Shown one piece after another: positions 1 to 6,725 of a DNA stretch of 10,669 bases. The DNA lies in assembly GCA_964444075.1 (NCBI GenBank), contig CAYUFF010000028.1:1-10669 (forward strand). The letters are read 5' to 3'. The notes beneath the pieces were generated by a model that saw only the letters and a program-made list of their open reading frames with translations, had not been told where the DNA came from and made no database searches. Within the stretch, counting starts at the first letter, position 1. Every line of letters begins with the position of its first letter. The stretch is from CAYUFF01 sp964444075. GTDB taxonomy: Archaea; Aenigmatarchaeota; Aenigmatarchaeia; CG10238-14; SCSR01. A program made the translations under genes and the position numbers.

Positions 1-47
1 TCCTTTACCCTCACAACGCCGTTCCCCTCGAAGACCGCGGCCTTCAT
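1..47 (-). CDS. Zinc-dependent (MDR) dehydrogenase, N-terminal fragment cut by the window edge
   Basis: Read on the minus strand from the ATG at 47-45, the sequence gives MKAAVFEGNGVVRVK before leaving the window. An opening of MKAAVFEG followed by a short strand is the standard N-terminus of medium-chain, zinc-dependent alcohol dehydrogenases (for example MKAAVFEGPGKVRVEE-type starts). Only 15 complete codons are visible, so substrate and cofactor cannot be judged. It is divergent from the IolM-like dehydrogenase, with 43 bp between the two start codons, so they may be co-regulated. If this reading is right, the locus holds three dehydrogenases of the same fold. A chance open frame is possible but the N-terminal match is good. 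Confidence 0.65.
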   Translation of the reverse strand, partial: MKAAVFEGNGVVRVK

Positions 48-82
48 CAATAAATAATTTTTAACCGAAAGGATTTATTGAT
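46..82. repeat. Perfect 10-bp inverted repeat in the divergent dehydrogenase promoter region
   Basis: ATCAATAAAT at 46-55 is the exact reverse complement of ATTTATTGAT at 73-82, with a 17-bp spacer centred at position 64. It almost fills the 43-bp gap between two divergent dehydrogenase starts and overlaps the minus-strand ATG. It may be an operator with two half-sites, or two oppositely oriented AT-rich promoter elements: the right arm lies about 29 nt from the minus-strand start codon. Confidence 0.5.
56..64 (+). promoter_or_regulatory. TATA-like box for the IolM-like gene
   Basis: AATTTTTAA at 56-64 has its T-run centred about 30 nt before the ATG at 91, the distance expected for an archaeal TATA box serving a leaderless or very short-leader transcript. 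No good Shine-Dalgarno sequence is seen within 15 nt of the ATG, which agrees with this. It lies inside the spacer of the inverted repeat at 46-82. Confidence 0.4.
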
Positions 83-90
83 AATTGGCC

Positions 91-1281
91 ATGTTGGCCG
101 CAGTACTGCACGCAAAGTGGGACCCTAAGCCGGAGTACAAGCCTACGCCAAAGGACATCGAAGGAAAACTGACCTACTTAGGGGGCCTCGTGTGGAGGTA
201 TCCCCAGCTCAAGCTGGAAGAAAAGGAGAAGCCGAAAATAAAGGAAGATGAAGTTCTAATCAAAGTAAAAGCTTGTGGAATATGCGGCTCCGACATACAC
301 ATGTACGAGAGTTTTGAAGACGGCTACATAAAGTATCCAGGTCTCACGGCTTTTCCCGTAGTCTTGGGTCACGAATTTTCCGGAGAGATAGTGGAAGTTG
401 GAGAAAAAGCCTACTCACCCACAGGAAAAAAGTTTGAGGTTGGTACGCCAGTAACCAGTGAGGAGATGATCTGGTGCGGAAACTGCAGAGCATGTAGAGA
501 TGGTTTTCCTAACCATTGCAGGAATTTGGAGGAACTGGGATTCACTAGGGATGGTGCTATGGCTGAGTTTGTAGCGGTACCCGCGAGGTGCTGCTGGCCG
601 ATTACTGAATTGATAGAGGAATATGGAGAGGAAAAAGGGTACGAAGCTGGAGCGTTAGTGGAACCTACATCCGTCGCGTACAACGCTATGTTCGAAAGAG
701 CAGGAGGCATAAGACCTGGAGCGTACGTAGTTATCTTTGGAGCAGGACCGATAGGGTTGGCTGCCGTTGCTCTAGCCAAAGCAGCTGGCGCGGCAAAAGT
801 CATAGCCATAGAAGTTTGCGAAAGGAGATTAAACCTGGCGAAAGAGGTTGGCGCTGACGAACTGATAAACCCTTCGGAAGTCGATTCGGTCGAAGGTAAA
901 ATACTCGAATTAACCAACGGTGAAGGAGCAGACATGTACGTAGAGGCCGCTGGAGCGTTCGAAAAAACCTGGCCAGCCATCGAAAGCGCTATCTGGAACG
1001 GAGAAAAGATAAACGCCAAGGTCGTCGCAATAGGCAGAGCAACCGAGCACGTGCCGTTATGGTTTGAGGTTCTCCAAGTGAGAAGAGCGCAGATTTATGG
1101 GTCGCAGGGACACTCAGGTCATGGAATATTCCCAAGCGTCATAAGGTTGATGGCGTCTGGCAAAGTAGACCTTACTCCCATAATAACCAAGAGGTTCAAG
1201 TTGGAAGAAGTTCTCGATGCCATGAAGCTTGCCAGCGAGAAGAAAGAACTCCATGCAAAGATCTTGATTAAACCTGAGTAG
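91..1281 (+). CDS. iolM: NAD-dependent scyllo-inosose 3-dehydrogenase-like zinc dehydrogenase (IolM type)
   Basis: Medium-chain zinc dehydrogenase of 396 residues. The start is the ATG at 91: its MLAAVLHAKWDP opening lines up with Thermotoga maritima IolM as I remember it, so the in-frame TTG at 85 is not needed. Catalytic zinc ligands are Cys65 (ACGICGSD), His93-Glu94 (LGHEF) and probably Glu191 (LVEPTS); the structural zinc site is Cys129, Cys132, Cys135 and Cys143. The Rossmann motif GAGPIG is at 217-222, and acidic Glu241 after the second strand favours NAD over NADP. Further IolM-like stretches are the long insert before the GICGSD motif (KDIEGKLTYL... VWRYP), NELGF-like LEELGF, and VRRAQIYGSQGHSGHGIFP near the C-terminus. 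In Thermotoga this enzyme oxidises scyllo-inosose (2-keto-myo-inositol) to a diketo-inositol. The next gene fits the following step. Family call is very safe; the exact substrate is by homology and context. Confidence 0.82.
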   Translation: MLAAVLHAKWDPKPEYKPTPKDIEGKLTYLGGLVWRYPQLKLEEKEKPKIKEDEVLIKVKACGICGSDIHMYESFEDGYIKYPGLTAFPVVLGHEFSGEIVEVGEKAYSPTGKKFEVGTPVTSEEMIWCGNCRACRDGFPNHCRNLEELGFTRDGAMAEFVAVPARCCWPITELIEEYGEEKGYEAGALVEPTSVAYNAMFERAGGIRPGAYVVIFGAGPIGLAAVALAKAAGAAKVIAIEVCERRLNLAKEVGADELINPSEVDSVEGKILELTNGEGADMYVEAAGAFEKTWPAIESAIWNGEKINAKVVAIGRATEHVPLWFEVLQVRRAQIYGSQGHSGHGIFPSVIRLMASGKVDLTPIITKRFKLEEVLDAMKLASEKKELHAKILIKPE

Positions 1282-1290
1282 GAGGAAACA

Positions 1291-1298
1291 CTTTTTAG
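1291..1298 (+). promoter_or_regulatory. Possible TATA-like box before the IolN-like gene
   Basis: CTTTTTAG at 1291-1298 is centred 25.5 nt before the ATG at 1320, so the downstream gene may also have its own leaderless promoter although it follows the dehydrogenase by only 38 bp. A perfect GGAGG at 1281-1285 overlaps the upstream stop codon but lies about 35 nt from the ATG, too far to act as its ribosome-binding site, and no start codon lies at a usable distance from it. Confidence 0.25.
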
Positions 1299-1319
1299 TC
1301 GTATTCCAGAAAATTAATT

Positions 1320-2402
1320 ATGCACCGAGAAATTCCGAAGGATTTGGTGTTCGAGGAAACTTCTGTGGGAAAGCTAGAAAAGGAAATATGGTTGGCTAGC
1401 GACGAGGAAATAGAGAAGATTCTCAATGAATACGGAATAGGAACGCCGCCGGAGCTCGGGAAGGCATATACTTATCTTCAAACCACACCTGGATACAAAG
1501 TCTTCGAAGAGCTCGAGGAGTGTGACGTGGTCCTAATTCCTGTGGGCTCGACCGAGTATCATGGAAAGCACTTGCCCTCCGGAACCGACACTTTGTTCGT
1601 TACTCAGCTCTGCGAGGCCGTAAGGAGGTTCATGAAAAAACAAGGTAAACCTGTGGCGATTACATGGCCCATAGCTTACGGAGCGCATCCGTGGCATCAT
1701 TACGGGATGCCTGGAACTGTGATAATAGAGGAAGAAACTCTCAAAAACCATCTCCTTGAGGTTATGCTGGGTCTGTGGAATCTTGGATACAGAAAGCAGA
1801 TAATAGTCAACAACCACGGTCACTTCTGGGTCCTGGAGTCCGTCGTTCAGGAGTTCATGAAAAGATACCAGCTCCCCGGAATTTATCGTGCGTTGGATTG
1901 GCATCGCTGCGCTAGAAAGTTTTTCAGGACGAAAGAAAGGGGAGGAGAACTTGAAACCGATTTCGTCCACGCTGACGAATCGGAAACCTCTCTGGCACTG
2001 CTGCTCATGCCGGAGATGGTTGAAATGAAGTATGCTGTCGACACCCAACCGAGAAGCTACTTACCGGAGGGCCACATGGATAAAGCCGTAGATGGTTTGA
2101 TGAGACCGTCAAAATGGAGCGACGGTCAGGGACACATGCCCATAGAAATCTTCAACACACCAGAAGGTGTCGTCGGTAAGGCAACGCTTGGCAACCCAAA
2201 CAAAGTAAAGAGAGCTGTCGCGTTCTTCCTCAAGTACCTCACCCTTTTGATAAACGAGATACTGGAACGCTTCCCGCCAGGAGAAGTGCCGCCTGTAGAG
2301 GAGGTGACGTTCAGGACGAAGGAAGAAATGGAACCGTACCTCAAAAAGCCTCTGAGCGAAGGATGGAGACCGGTTTACGGCTTGTTCAAGAAAATAAAGT
2401 GA
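1320..2402 (+). CDS. iolN: Creatininase-superfamily hydrolase, probable diketo-inositol hydrolase (IolN type)
   Basis: Protein of 360 residues with the creatininase fold signature. PVGSTEYHGKHLPSGTD (74-90) supplies the expected metal ligands Glu79, His81 and Asp90 with the same 11-residue Glu-Asp spacing as creatininase. NNHGHFW (164-170) gives His168, and HADESETS (218-225) gives His218 and Glu223. It is longer than ordinary creatininases (about 250 residues) because of roughly 65 extra residues in front and about 50 behind. Members of this superfamily are metal-dependent hydrolases. In the Thermotoga inositol pathway, IolN, encoded next to IolM, opens the diketo-inositol ring to 5-keto-L-gluconate. 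The pairing with an IolM-like gene is the main reason for this call; the sequence alone only proves a creatininase-like hydrolase. The ATG at 1320 has no close Shine-Dalgarno. The stop codon abuts the stop of the opposing operon. Confidence 0.68.
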   Translation: MHREIPKDLVFEETSVGKLEKEIWLASDEEIEKILNEYGIGTPPELGKAYTYLQTTPGYKVFEELEECDVVLIPVGSTEYHGKHLPSGTDTLFVTQLCEAVRRFMKKQGKPVAITWPIAYGAHPWHHYGMPGTVIIEEETLKNHLLEVMLGLWNLGYRKQIIVNNHGHFWVLESVVQEFMKRYQLPGIYRALDWHRCARKFFRTKERGGELETDFVHADESETSLALLLMPEMVEMKYAVDTQPRSYLPEGHMDKAVDGLMRPSKWSDGQGHMPIEIFNTPEGVVGKATLGNPNKVKRAVAFFLKYLTLLINEILERFPPGEVPPVEEVTFRTKEEMEPYLKKPLSEGWRPVYGLFKKIK

Positions 2403-3362
2403 TTATGAGCGATGTGAAGATGAAAGCTTCAGGTACCTTTCAACTTCCTCCCAGGTTGGGATAGCTTCGATATCACCCCTTCTCGTACAAACGAGAGCGC
2501 CGGCTACGTTAGCTACCCGAAGGCTGTCTTTCATCGAATAACCTTTCAACCGTGATGCGACGTAACCAGCCATGAAAGCGTCGCCAGCACCTACTGGGTC
2601 GATTACCTTAACTTTCATAGCCCTCTCGTGGATTACCGTTCCCTCTTTAGAGGCGTACGCATCCCTCTCTCTGGTTACGAGTGCCTCACACTTGAATTTT
2701 TTAGAGAGGAATTTACACGCTTCTTTTGGCGAAGAAGCACGCTTTCTCCATATCTCCTTAAAATTTTCGAAACCCACCTTCACCACCGTCGATTCCCTTC
2801 CTATCCTTTCAAAAATTTTCCTCGCATCGCTTTTCCTCTTCCACAACACTGACCTCCAGTTTACGTCGAACGAAATCGGTACGTTAAATTCTTTGGCGTA
2901 CTCGATCGCCTTGAAGCACGCTTCGCGACAACTCTCGCTCAAGGCTGGCGTAATTCCGGTGAGATGTAGCCATCTGGCACTTTTTATGTATTTCTTCTTT
3001 ATGTCGGTGGGAGAAAGCTTTGAAGCCGCGGAACCCTTTCGATAATACTTTACCAAACTCTTACCTTCCTCAGGATGCCAGATAAAATAGACTCCAGTAG
3101 GCGCCGACCCATCGAACTTCACCCAAGAAACGTCTACGCCGTTCTTCCTCACAACCTCATACACGTATTTTCCGAAGCCATCGGCACCGAGTCGCGATAT
3201 CCACGCTGCCCTAAGGCCCATCCTCACTATTCCTATCGCGAAGTTTGACTCGGCGCCAGCCGCATGCTGCTCCCACTCTCTCACGTTTTCGAGTGGTCCC
3301 ACGTTTTTTGCGTTAAGTTGGACCATCGTTTCTCCGAAAGTTACGACGTCGAACCTTTTCAT
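2403..3362 (-). CDS. kdgK: 2-keto-3-deoxygluconate (KDG) kinase, PfkB family
   Basis: Ribokinase/PfkB-type sugar kinase of 319 residues, a normal length. The substrate-binding start is GETMVQLNA (10-18) with GAESNFAIGIVRMG (36-49). YYRKGSAAS (106-114) and FDVNWRSVLW (165-174) are features typical of KDG kinases. The ATP/anion-hole motif DPVGAGDAF (255-263) holds the catalytic base Asp261. It would phosphorylate KDG to 6-phospho-KDG, which the neighbouring aldolase could cleave. It is the last gene of the minus-strand operon, 3 bp after the aldolase stop; a G-rich stretch (GGGTGGGG) just upstream may serve as ribosome-binding site. The reading frame ends at TAA 2403-2405, directly against the stop of the convergent hydrolase gene. 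Other sugar kinases of the family (fructokinase, 5-dehydro-2-deoxygluconokinase) cannot be excluded but fit the operon less well. Confidence 0.82.
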   Translation of the reverse strand: MKRFDVVTFGETMVQLNAKNVGPLENVREWEQHAAGAESNFAIGIVRMGLRAAWISRLGADGFGKYVYEVVRKNGVDVSWVKFDGSAPTGVYFIWHPEEGKSLVKYYRKGSAASKLSPTDIKKKYIKSARWLHLTGITPALSESCREACFKAIEYAKEFNVPISFDVNWRSVLWKRKSDARKIFERIGRESTVVKVGFENFKEIWRKRASSPKEACKFLSKKFKCEALVTRERDAYASKEGTVIHERAMKVKVIDPVGAGDAFMAGYVASRLKGYSMKDSLRVANVAGALVCTRRGDIEAIPTWEEVERYLKLSSSHRS

Positions 3363-3365
3363 TTT

Positions 3366-4241
3366 TCAACACCCCACCCTTCCCAACGATCTTTTCATTT
3401 CCTCCAGGAAGCGATTCCTTTCCTCGGGAGCAAAGTTGACGAACGGTTCCCTAACCTCCCATGCCGGAAAGCCTCTAAGTTGCAACGCTGCTTTAATCGC
3501 CCTTATCCCTCCTTCCTTCTTACACAAGCTCCTTATCTCGTTCAGCTGGGATTGTAACCTTTCAGCCTTCCTTCCATCGATACCTGTGCTCTCGACCAAC
3601 CTCCTAACGAGCTCGGGAACAAAGTTTGCGAGCGCCGACACGCACCCGTCGAAACCCAACTCAAGCCCCTTCTTTATCATCGCATCACTTCCCACGAACA
3701 GGGATACATGTTCCTTCAACGGCAAAATCTCCCTAAGCCTCTTCGGCTCGGTCGTCGATTCCTTGAGCGCGGTCGCGTTACTCTCTACAATCAGTTTTTT
3801 CAGTTCGCTCAGAGAGAGTTTAACGTTAGCGTATTCAGGTATCTCATACACCATCAGCTTAGTACCAAGCTCGCTCAGGCTTCTGAAATATTGGACCACC
3901 TCTCTAAAACCCCAACGGTAATAGTACGGCGTTACCGCAGCCAAAAGGCTGGCTCCAAGTTCTTTCGCGAAGGTTCCCAACCTCCTTGCATCCTTTACCC
4001 TCACGTCTCCTACATGCGGAATTACCTGAAACTTGGACGTTTCTTCTTCCAAAGCAAGCTTTATCAACCTTTTCCTTTCACTCAGAGAAAGCAAGGGAAA
4101 CTCGCCGGTAGTGCCGCAAACTAGCACGCCGTCCGTCCTCTTTTCCTTCAGAAATTTTAGAAGAGAGACAAAACCTTCGTAATCGACTCTGTTCTTTCTA
4201 AAAGGAGTTATGATCGCACAGATTATCTTTCTTTTTTTCAT
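3366..4241 (-). CDS. kdgA: KDG/KDPG aldolase, dihydrodipicolinate synthase family
   Basis: Class I lyase of the DHDPS/N-acetylneuraminate lyase family, 291 residues. Visible motifs are ITPF (11-14), GTTGE (43-47) for pyruvate carboxylate binding, TPYYYR (104-109), the catalytic Tyr132 in VYEIP, the Schiff-base Lys160 in ALKEST, and GSDAMI (184-189). The Tyr-Lys spacing of 28 matches E. coli DapA. In archaea such enzymes cleave KDG, and often 6-phospho-KDG, to pyruvate and glyceraldehyde or its 3-phosphate. The position between altronate dehydratase and KDG kinase supports this role rather than lysine synthesis. The ATG overlaps the upstream stop codon by 4 bp (ATGA), showing translational coupling; GGATAGGG lies 8-15 nt upstream. 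In an archaeon both non-phosphorylated and semi-phosphorylated Entner-Doudoroff use are possible, and the kinase next door suggests the second. Confidence 0.8.
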   Translation of the reverse strand: MKKRKIICAIITPFRKNRVDYEGFVSLLKFLKEKRTDGVLVCGTTGEFPLLSLSERKRLIKLALEEETSKFQVIPHVGDVRVKDARRLGTFAKELGASLLAAVTPYYYRWGFREVVQYFRSLSELGTKLMVYEIPEYANVKLSLSELKKLIVESNATALKESTTEPKRLREILPLKEHVSLFVGSDAMIKKGLELGFDGCVSALANFVPELVRRLVESTGIDGRKAERLQSQLNEIRSLCKKEGGIRAIKAALQLRGFPAWEVREPFVNFAPEERNRFLEEMKRSLGRVGC

Positions 4242-5392
4242 GCACTCGGCCCTATCCTTTCGATCGCGAACTCAAAGTGCTTTCCTCTCTCGGCTTTCGT
4301 CAGCTTACCGTTTATAACTTTAACCATGAAGCTAATAATCTTTTCCTTCGCCCTCATCATGTCGTTTTTCCTCAACAGGAAGCTTAGGTCTACGTCGATA
4401 GCGTCTCGCAATTTCTTGCAAGTAGAGGGGTTTGCGCAAACTTTTACGACCGGCAAAACCGGCGAGCCGAGGTAAGTTCCCCTGCCTGTGGTAAAAAGGG
4501 TAAGATGACAACCTCCAGCTGCCAAACCGCTCACGCATTCCACGTCGTAACCAGGCGTGTCCATGAAGTACAAACCGCCCTTTTTCTTGGGTTTCTCGGC
4601 GTAGTCGAGGCACCCCGCTAATCCATGGGTCCCCACCTTCTTGATGGCTCCCAACGATTTTTCTTCGATCGTCGTTAAACCACCCTTTATGTTACCCAGG
4701 GATGGTTGAGACCCTACCCAATCCACCCCGGCCTTCAACGCGCTGTCGATAGCGTTTCTTATCCTCCGCAAGAAATCCCTCCTGACATCCTTGTTTTTTG
4801 TCCTCCTCGCAATTATGTGCTCCGCACCCACAACTTCCAACCGCTCTCCGAAGATAACGGTTCCTCCTTCTTCTATGATGAAATCGGAAACCATTCCGAC
4901 GGCTGGATTGGAAAAGAGTGCCGAAGAGAAATCCGATGCTCCGCACTTCACGCCCACGACCAATTCCTTCAAGCTAATCCTTTCTCTCCTCATTCTCTCG
5001 GCAGATTTCATAGCCTTCCTAACGAGCACTACACCCCTTCTTATAACCTCCTTTTCACCGATTTCTTGAATTAACAACGACTCGCACTCTCCACCATTCT
5101 CTCTTATTTTATCCGCTAACTTATGCGCGTCCGTCTCTTCACAACCAAGTCCAACCACTAAAGCCCACGCCACGTTAGGATGAGAGCCTATTCCCACTAG
5201 AGTGCGAACGGTTTGCTCCCTATCTTTCCCGAACTCACCGCACGTACCCTGGTTGTGGAGAACTGGGATCGCACCGGTCCTCCTGCAGATAGCGCTCACA
5301 GCATGGTTGGCACAGGCGACGGACGGGATCACGACTACGTGATTCCTTATACCCACCTCACCGTTTTTTCTTCTCCATCCCTTGAGCTCCAA
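4238..5392 (-). CDS. uxaA: Altronate dehydratase, large (C-terminal) subunit, UxaA family
   Basis: Protein of 384 residues matching the catalytic part of UxaA/SuyB-type dehydratases. It opens with GWRRKNGEVGIRNHVVVIP (5-23), then HNQGTCG (46-52), GLGCEE (81-86), GVKCGASD...SNPAVG (147-166), QPSLGNIKGGLTTIEEKSLG (229-248), MDTPGYDVE (277-285) and FTTGRGTYLG (300-309). Cysteines 51, 84 and 150 sit in conserved motifs of this iron-dependent family. It dehydrates D-altronate to KDG together with the small subunit encoded just upstream; the two add to 472 residues, close to single-chain UxaA. The start is a TTG at 5392-5390, one base after the small-subunit stop; no ATG fits, and GAGGGG lies a few bases upstream. 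The related sulfolactate lyase SuyB has the same split layout, but KDG kinase and aldolase in the operon argue for a hexonate substrate. Confidence 0.85.
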   Translation of the reverse strand: MELKGWRRKNGEVGIRNHVVVIPSVACANHAVSAICRRTGAIPVLHNQGTCGEFGKDREQTVRTLVGIGSHPNVAWALVVGLGCEETDAHKLADKIRENGGECESLLIQEIGEKEVIRRGVVLVRKAMKSAERMRRERISLKELVVGVKCGASDFSSALFSNPAVGMVSDFIIEEGGTVIFGERLEVVGAEHIIARRTKNKDVRRDFLRRIRNAIDSALKAGVDWVGSQPSLGNIKGGLTTIEEKSLGAIKKVGTHGLAGCLDYAEKPKKKGGLYFMDTPGYDVECVSGLAAGGCHLTLFTTGRGTYLGSPVLPVVKVCANPSTCKKLRDAIDVDLSFLLRKNDMMRAKEKIISFMVKVINGKLTKAERGKHFEFAIERIGPSA

Positions 5393-5393
5393 C

Positions 5394-5660
5394 CTATCCC
5401 CTCTCGACGTAGAGACTCTTGATGTTGTGGACGCTCACGTGCTCTCCTTCGTTAATGAGTCTGGTAGCGATTCCTATGACTTCTCCGTCCTTCACGATTT
5501 TTTCGTTCTTCTCGATTCGTCTTACCGCAAACTTATGTCCCATCGGTATGTCTTCCCGAAGCTTAATCTTTTTATTCCCGATTTTTATTCTGCTCCCTTT
5601 CTTGAGGTTTTCTACTGCTACGGCCACGCAATCCTTCTCGTTCAACACGATGGCTTTCAT
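5394..5660 (-). CDS. uxaA: Altronate dehydratase, small (SAF-domain) subunit
   Basis: Protein of 88 residues forming one SAF domain: MKAIVLNEKDCVAVAVENLKKG at the start, then EDIPMGHKFAV, EVIGIATRLINEGEHVSVHN and a short tail. This is the usual pattern of the N-terminal domain of UxaA and of stand-alone SuyA-like subunits. I place the start at the ATG 5660-5658. It overlaps the preceding dehydrogenase stop by 4 bp (ATGA) and has GGGGA 4-8 nt upstream. An earlier in-frame ATG at 5729 would add 23 residues not found in the family and run deep into the dehydrogenase gene. In the holoenzyme this domain probably helps form the substrate site, since both subunits are encoded edge to edge. A separate SAF subunit is common in archaea and clostridia. 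Confidence 0.85.
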   Translation of the reverse strand: MKAIVLNEKDCVAVAVENLKKGSRIKIGNKKIKLREDIPMGHKFAVRRIEKNEKIVKDGEVIGIATRLINEGEHVSVHNIKSLYVERG

Positions 5661-6682
5661 TCTTCCCCAGGTATGAGGACTGTTTTTACCGTTTTCCCGT
5701 GCTTGAAATCCTCGAAGGCTTTTTCCCAATCCTCCAACTTATAAACCTTTATCATCGGTTTCGTCTTTACTTTTCCCATTTCCATAAGCTTGAGGATTTT
5801 TTCCCAGGAAGTCCAAGTGGAAGAAAGGTGGAAGATTATTTCGATGCCAGTGAACACGAGTTTGTTCCAAGGGATCGTTACCTCACCCTTGGGAATGCCG
5901 AAAGCGATGACCTTTCCCAAATTCCTCGTTGCCTTTATCGCTTCTATGCACGCCGCAGCTGAACCACTAGCCTCCATAGAAATGTCCGCACCGTTGTTGT
6001 TCGTAAGTTTTCTTATCTCTTCTGCAGGGTTTTCCTCGGCGTAGAGCACGTGGTCAGCACCCAACTTTTCCGCAAGGCTAAGCCTGTATTCATCCCTTTC
6101 GGTTTTCGTACCGACTATGGCGACTTCCGCCCCGGTAGCTTTCGCGACTTGGGTAGCGAAAATTCCCACTGGACCTGGGCCGAAGATGGCGACGAACTCT
6201 CCGGGTTGGAGGTTAGCTCTCTCGTTGAGAGCGTAAACGACGTCCGCCCCTATTTCTGTGATCGAAGCCTCCTCGAACGAAAGGTTTTTTGGAATCCTGT
6301 GCAACCCCTCTATGGGTACGAGAATCTTTGATGTGAACGCACCGTGAGCCTTTATACCTATTACCTTCTTCTCAGGACAGAGCTGGGGATTTCCAGACTT
6401 GCACAGATAACACTTCCCGCAAGTCGAGAAAGTGGTTTGGGAAGTAACTCTCTCCCCCTCCTTCCAACCGTCTTTTGTCTCAGCAACCTCACCAGCAAAC
6501 TCATGACCGAGAATTACTGGAGCTTCGTAGGGATGCTTATCCTCCATTATCAAGATGTCTGAGCCGCATACGCCTGCTGCCTTAACGTTCACGATGATAT
6601 ATCCCTCTTTCGTTTTGGGTTCCGGCATGTCCATTAGTTTTACCTGTTCTTTTCCCTTGCCCAACTTAACCAGTGCCTTCAT
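5657..6682 (-). CDS. Zinc-dependent MDR dehydrogenase, candidate tagaturonate/hexonate oxidoreductase
   Basis: Medium-chain dehydrogenase of 341 residues, first gene of the operon. Catalytic zinc ligands are Cys39 (GVCGSD), His60-Glu61 (LGHEF) and probably Glu143. The structural zinc is held by Cys88, Cys91, Cys94 and Cys102 (TCGKCYLCKSG...LC). The nucleotide-binding motif is GPGPVG (168-173). The residues after the second Rossmann strand are IVGTKTERDEYR without an acidic residue at the usual NAD-selecting place, so NADP(H) may be preferred. The family includes sorbitol and threonine dehydrogenases and the L-galactonate and L-gulonate 5-dehydrogenases (LgoD, RspB), which make tagaturonate or fructuronate. 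In front of altronate dehydratase, the reaction most needed is tagaturonate to altronate; this is inference from context. Upstream are GGTGA about 10 nt from the ATG and a TATA-like box centred 26.5 nt before it. Substrate is unproven. Confidence 0.75.
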   Translation of the reverse strand: MKALVKLGKGKEQVKLMDMPEPKTKEGYIIVNVKAAGVCGSDILIMEDKHPYEAPVILGHEFAGEVAETKDGWKEGERVTSQTTFSTCGKCYLCKSGNPQLCPEKKVIGIKAHGAFTSKILVPIEGLHRIPKNLSFEEASITEIGADVVYALNERANLQPGEFVAIFGPGPVGIFATQVAKATGAEVAIVGTKTERDEYRLSLAEKLGADHVLYAEENPAEEIRKLTNNNGADISMEASGSAAACIEAIKATRNLGKVIAFGIPKGEVTIPWNKLVFTGIEIIFHLSSTWTSWEKILKLMEMGKVKTKPMIKVYKLEDWEKAFEDFKHGKTVKTVLIPGEE

Positions 6683-6704
6683 GATTGAAATTTCACCTTC
6701 GTAA

Positions 6705-6712
6705 TATAAAAA
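6705..6712 (-). promoter_or_regulatory. TATA-like box of the dehydrogenase-uxaA-kdg operon
   Basis: On the minus strand TTTTTATA is centred 26.5 nt before the ATG at 6682, matching archaeal TATA spacing for a start of transcription at or next to the start codon. A GGTGA ribosome-binding-like motif also lies about 10 nt before the ATG, so either a short leader is made or that motif is not used from this start site. Confidence 0.5.
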
Positions 6713-6725
6713 TTGCGTAAGGTAG

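Noticed and set aside
85..90. TTG at 85 as start of the IolM-like dehydrogenase
   Set aside because: The ATG two codons later gives the family's normal N-terminus and no ribosome-binding motif favours TTG.
411..1019. Long minus-strand open frame inside the IolM-like gene
   Set aside because: It is antisense to a clearly conserved dehydrogenase and has low-complexity serine/alanine/proline content typical of a shadow frame.
1281..1285. Perfect GGAGG as ribosome-binding site for the IolN-like gene
   Set aside because: It is about 35 nt before the ATG, and no start codon in any frame lies at a usable distance. It seems to be coincidental or left over.
3366..4241. Lysine-pathway dihydrodipicolinate synthase
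   Set aside because: Catalytic residues fit the whole superfamily, but the 4-bp coupling to altronate dehydratase and 3-bp spacing to a KDG kinase favour a KDG/KDPG aldolase.
4238..5660. Sulfolactate sulfo-lyase SuyA/SuyB
   Set aside because: The split subunit layout is shared, but the adjacent KDG kinase, aldolase and sugar-acid-type dehydrogenase point to a hexonate dehydratase.
5661..5729. Upstream ATG extending the SAF-domain subunit by 23 residues
   Set aside because: The extension lies inside the dehydrogenase gene and does not resemble SAF proteins. The ATG at 5660 overlaps the preceding stop by 4 bp and has a GGGGA motif.
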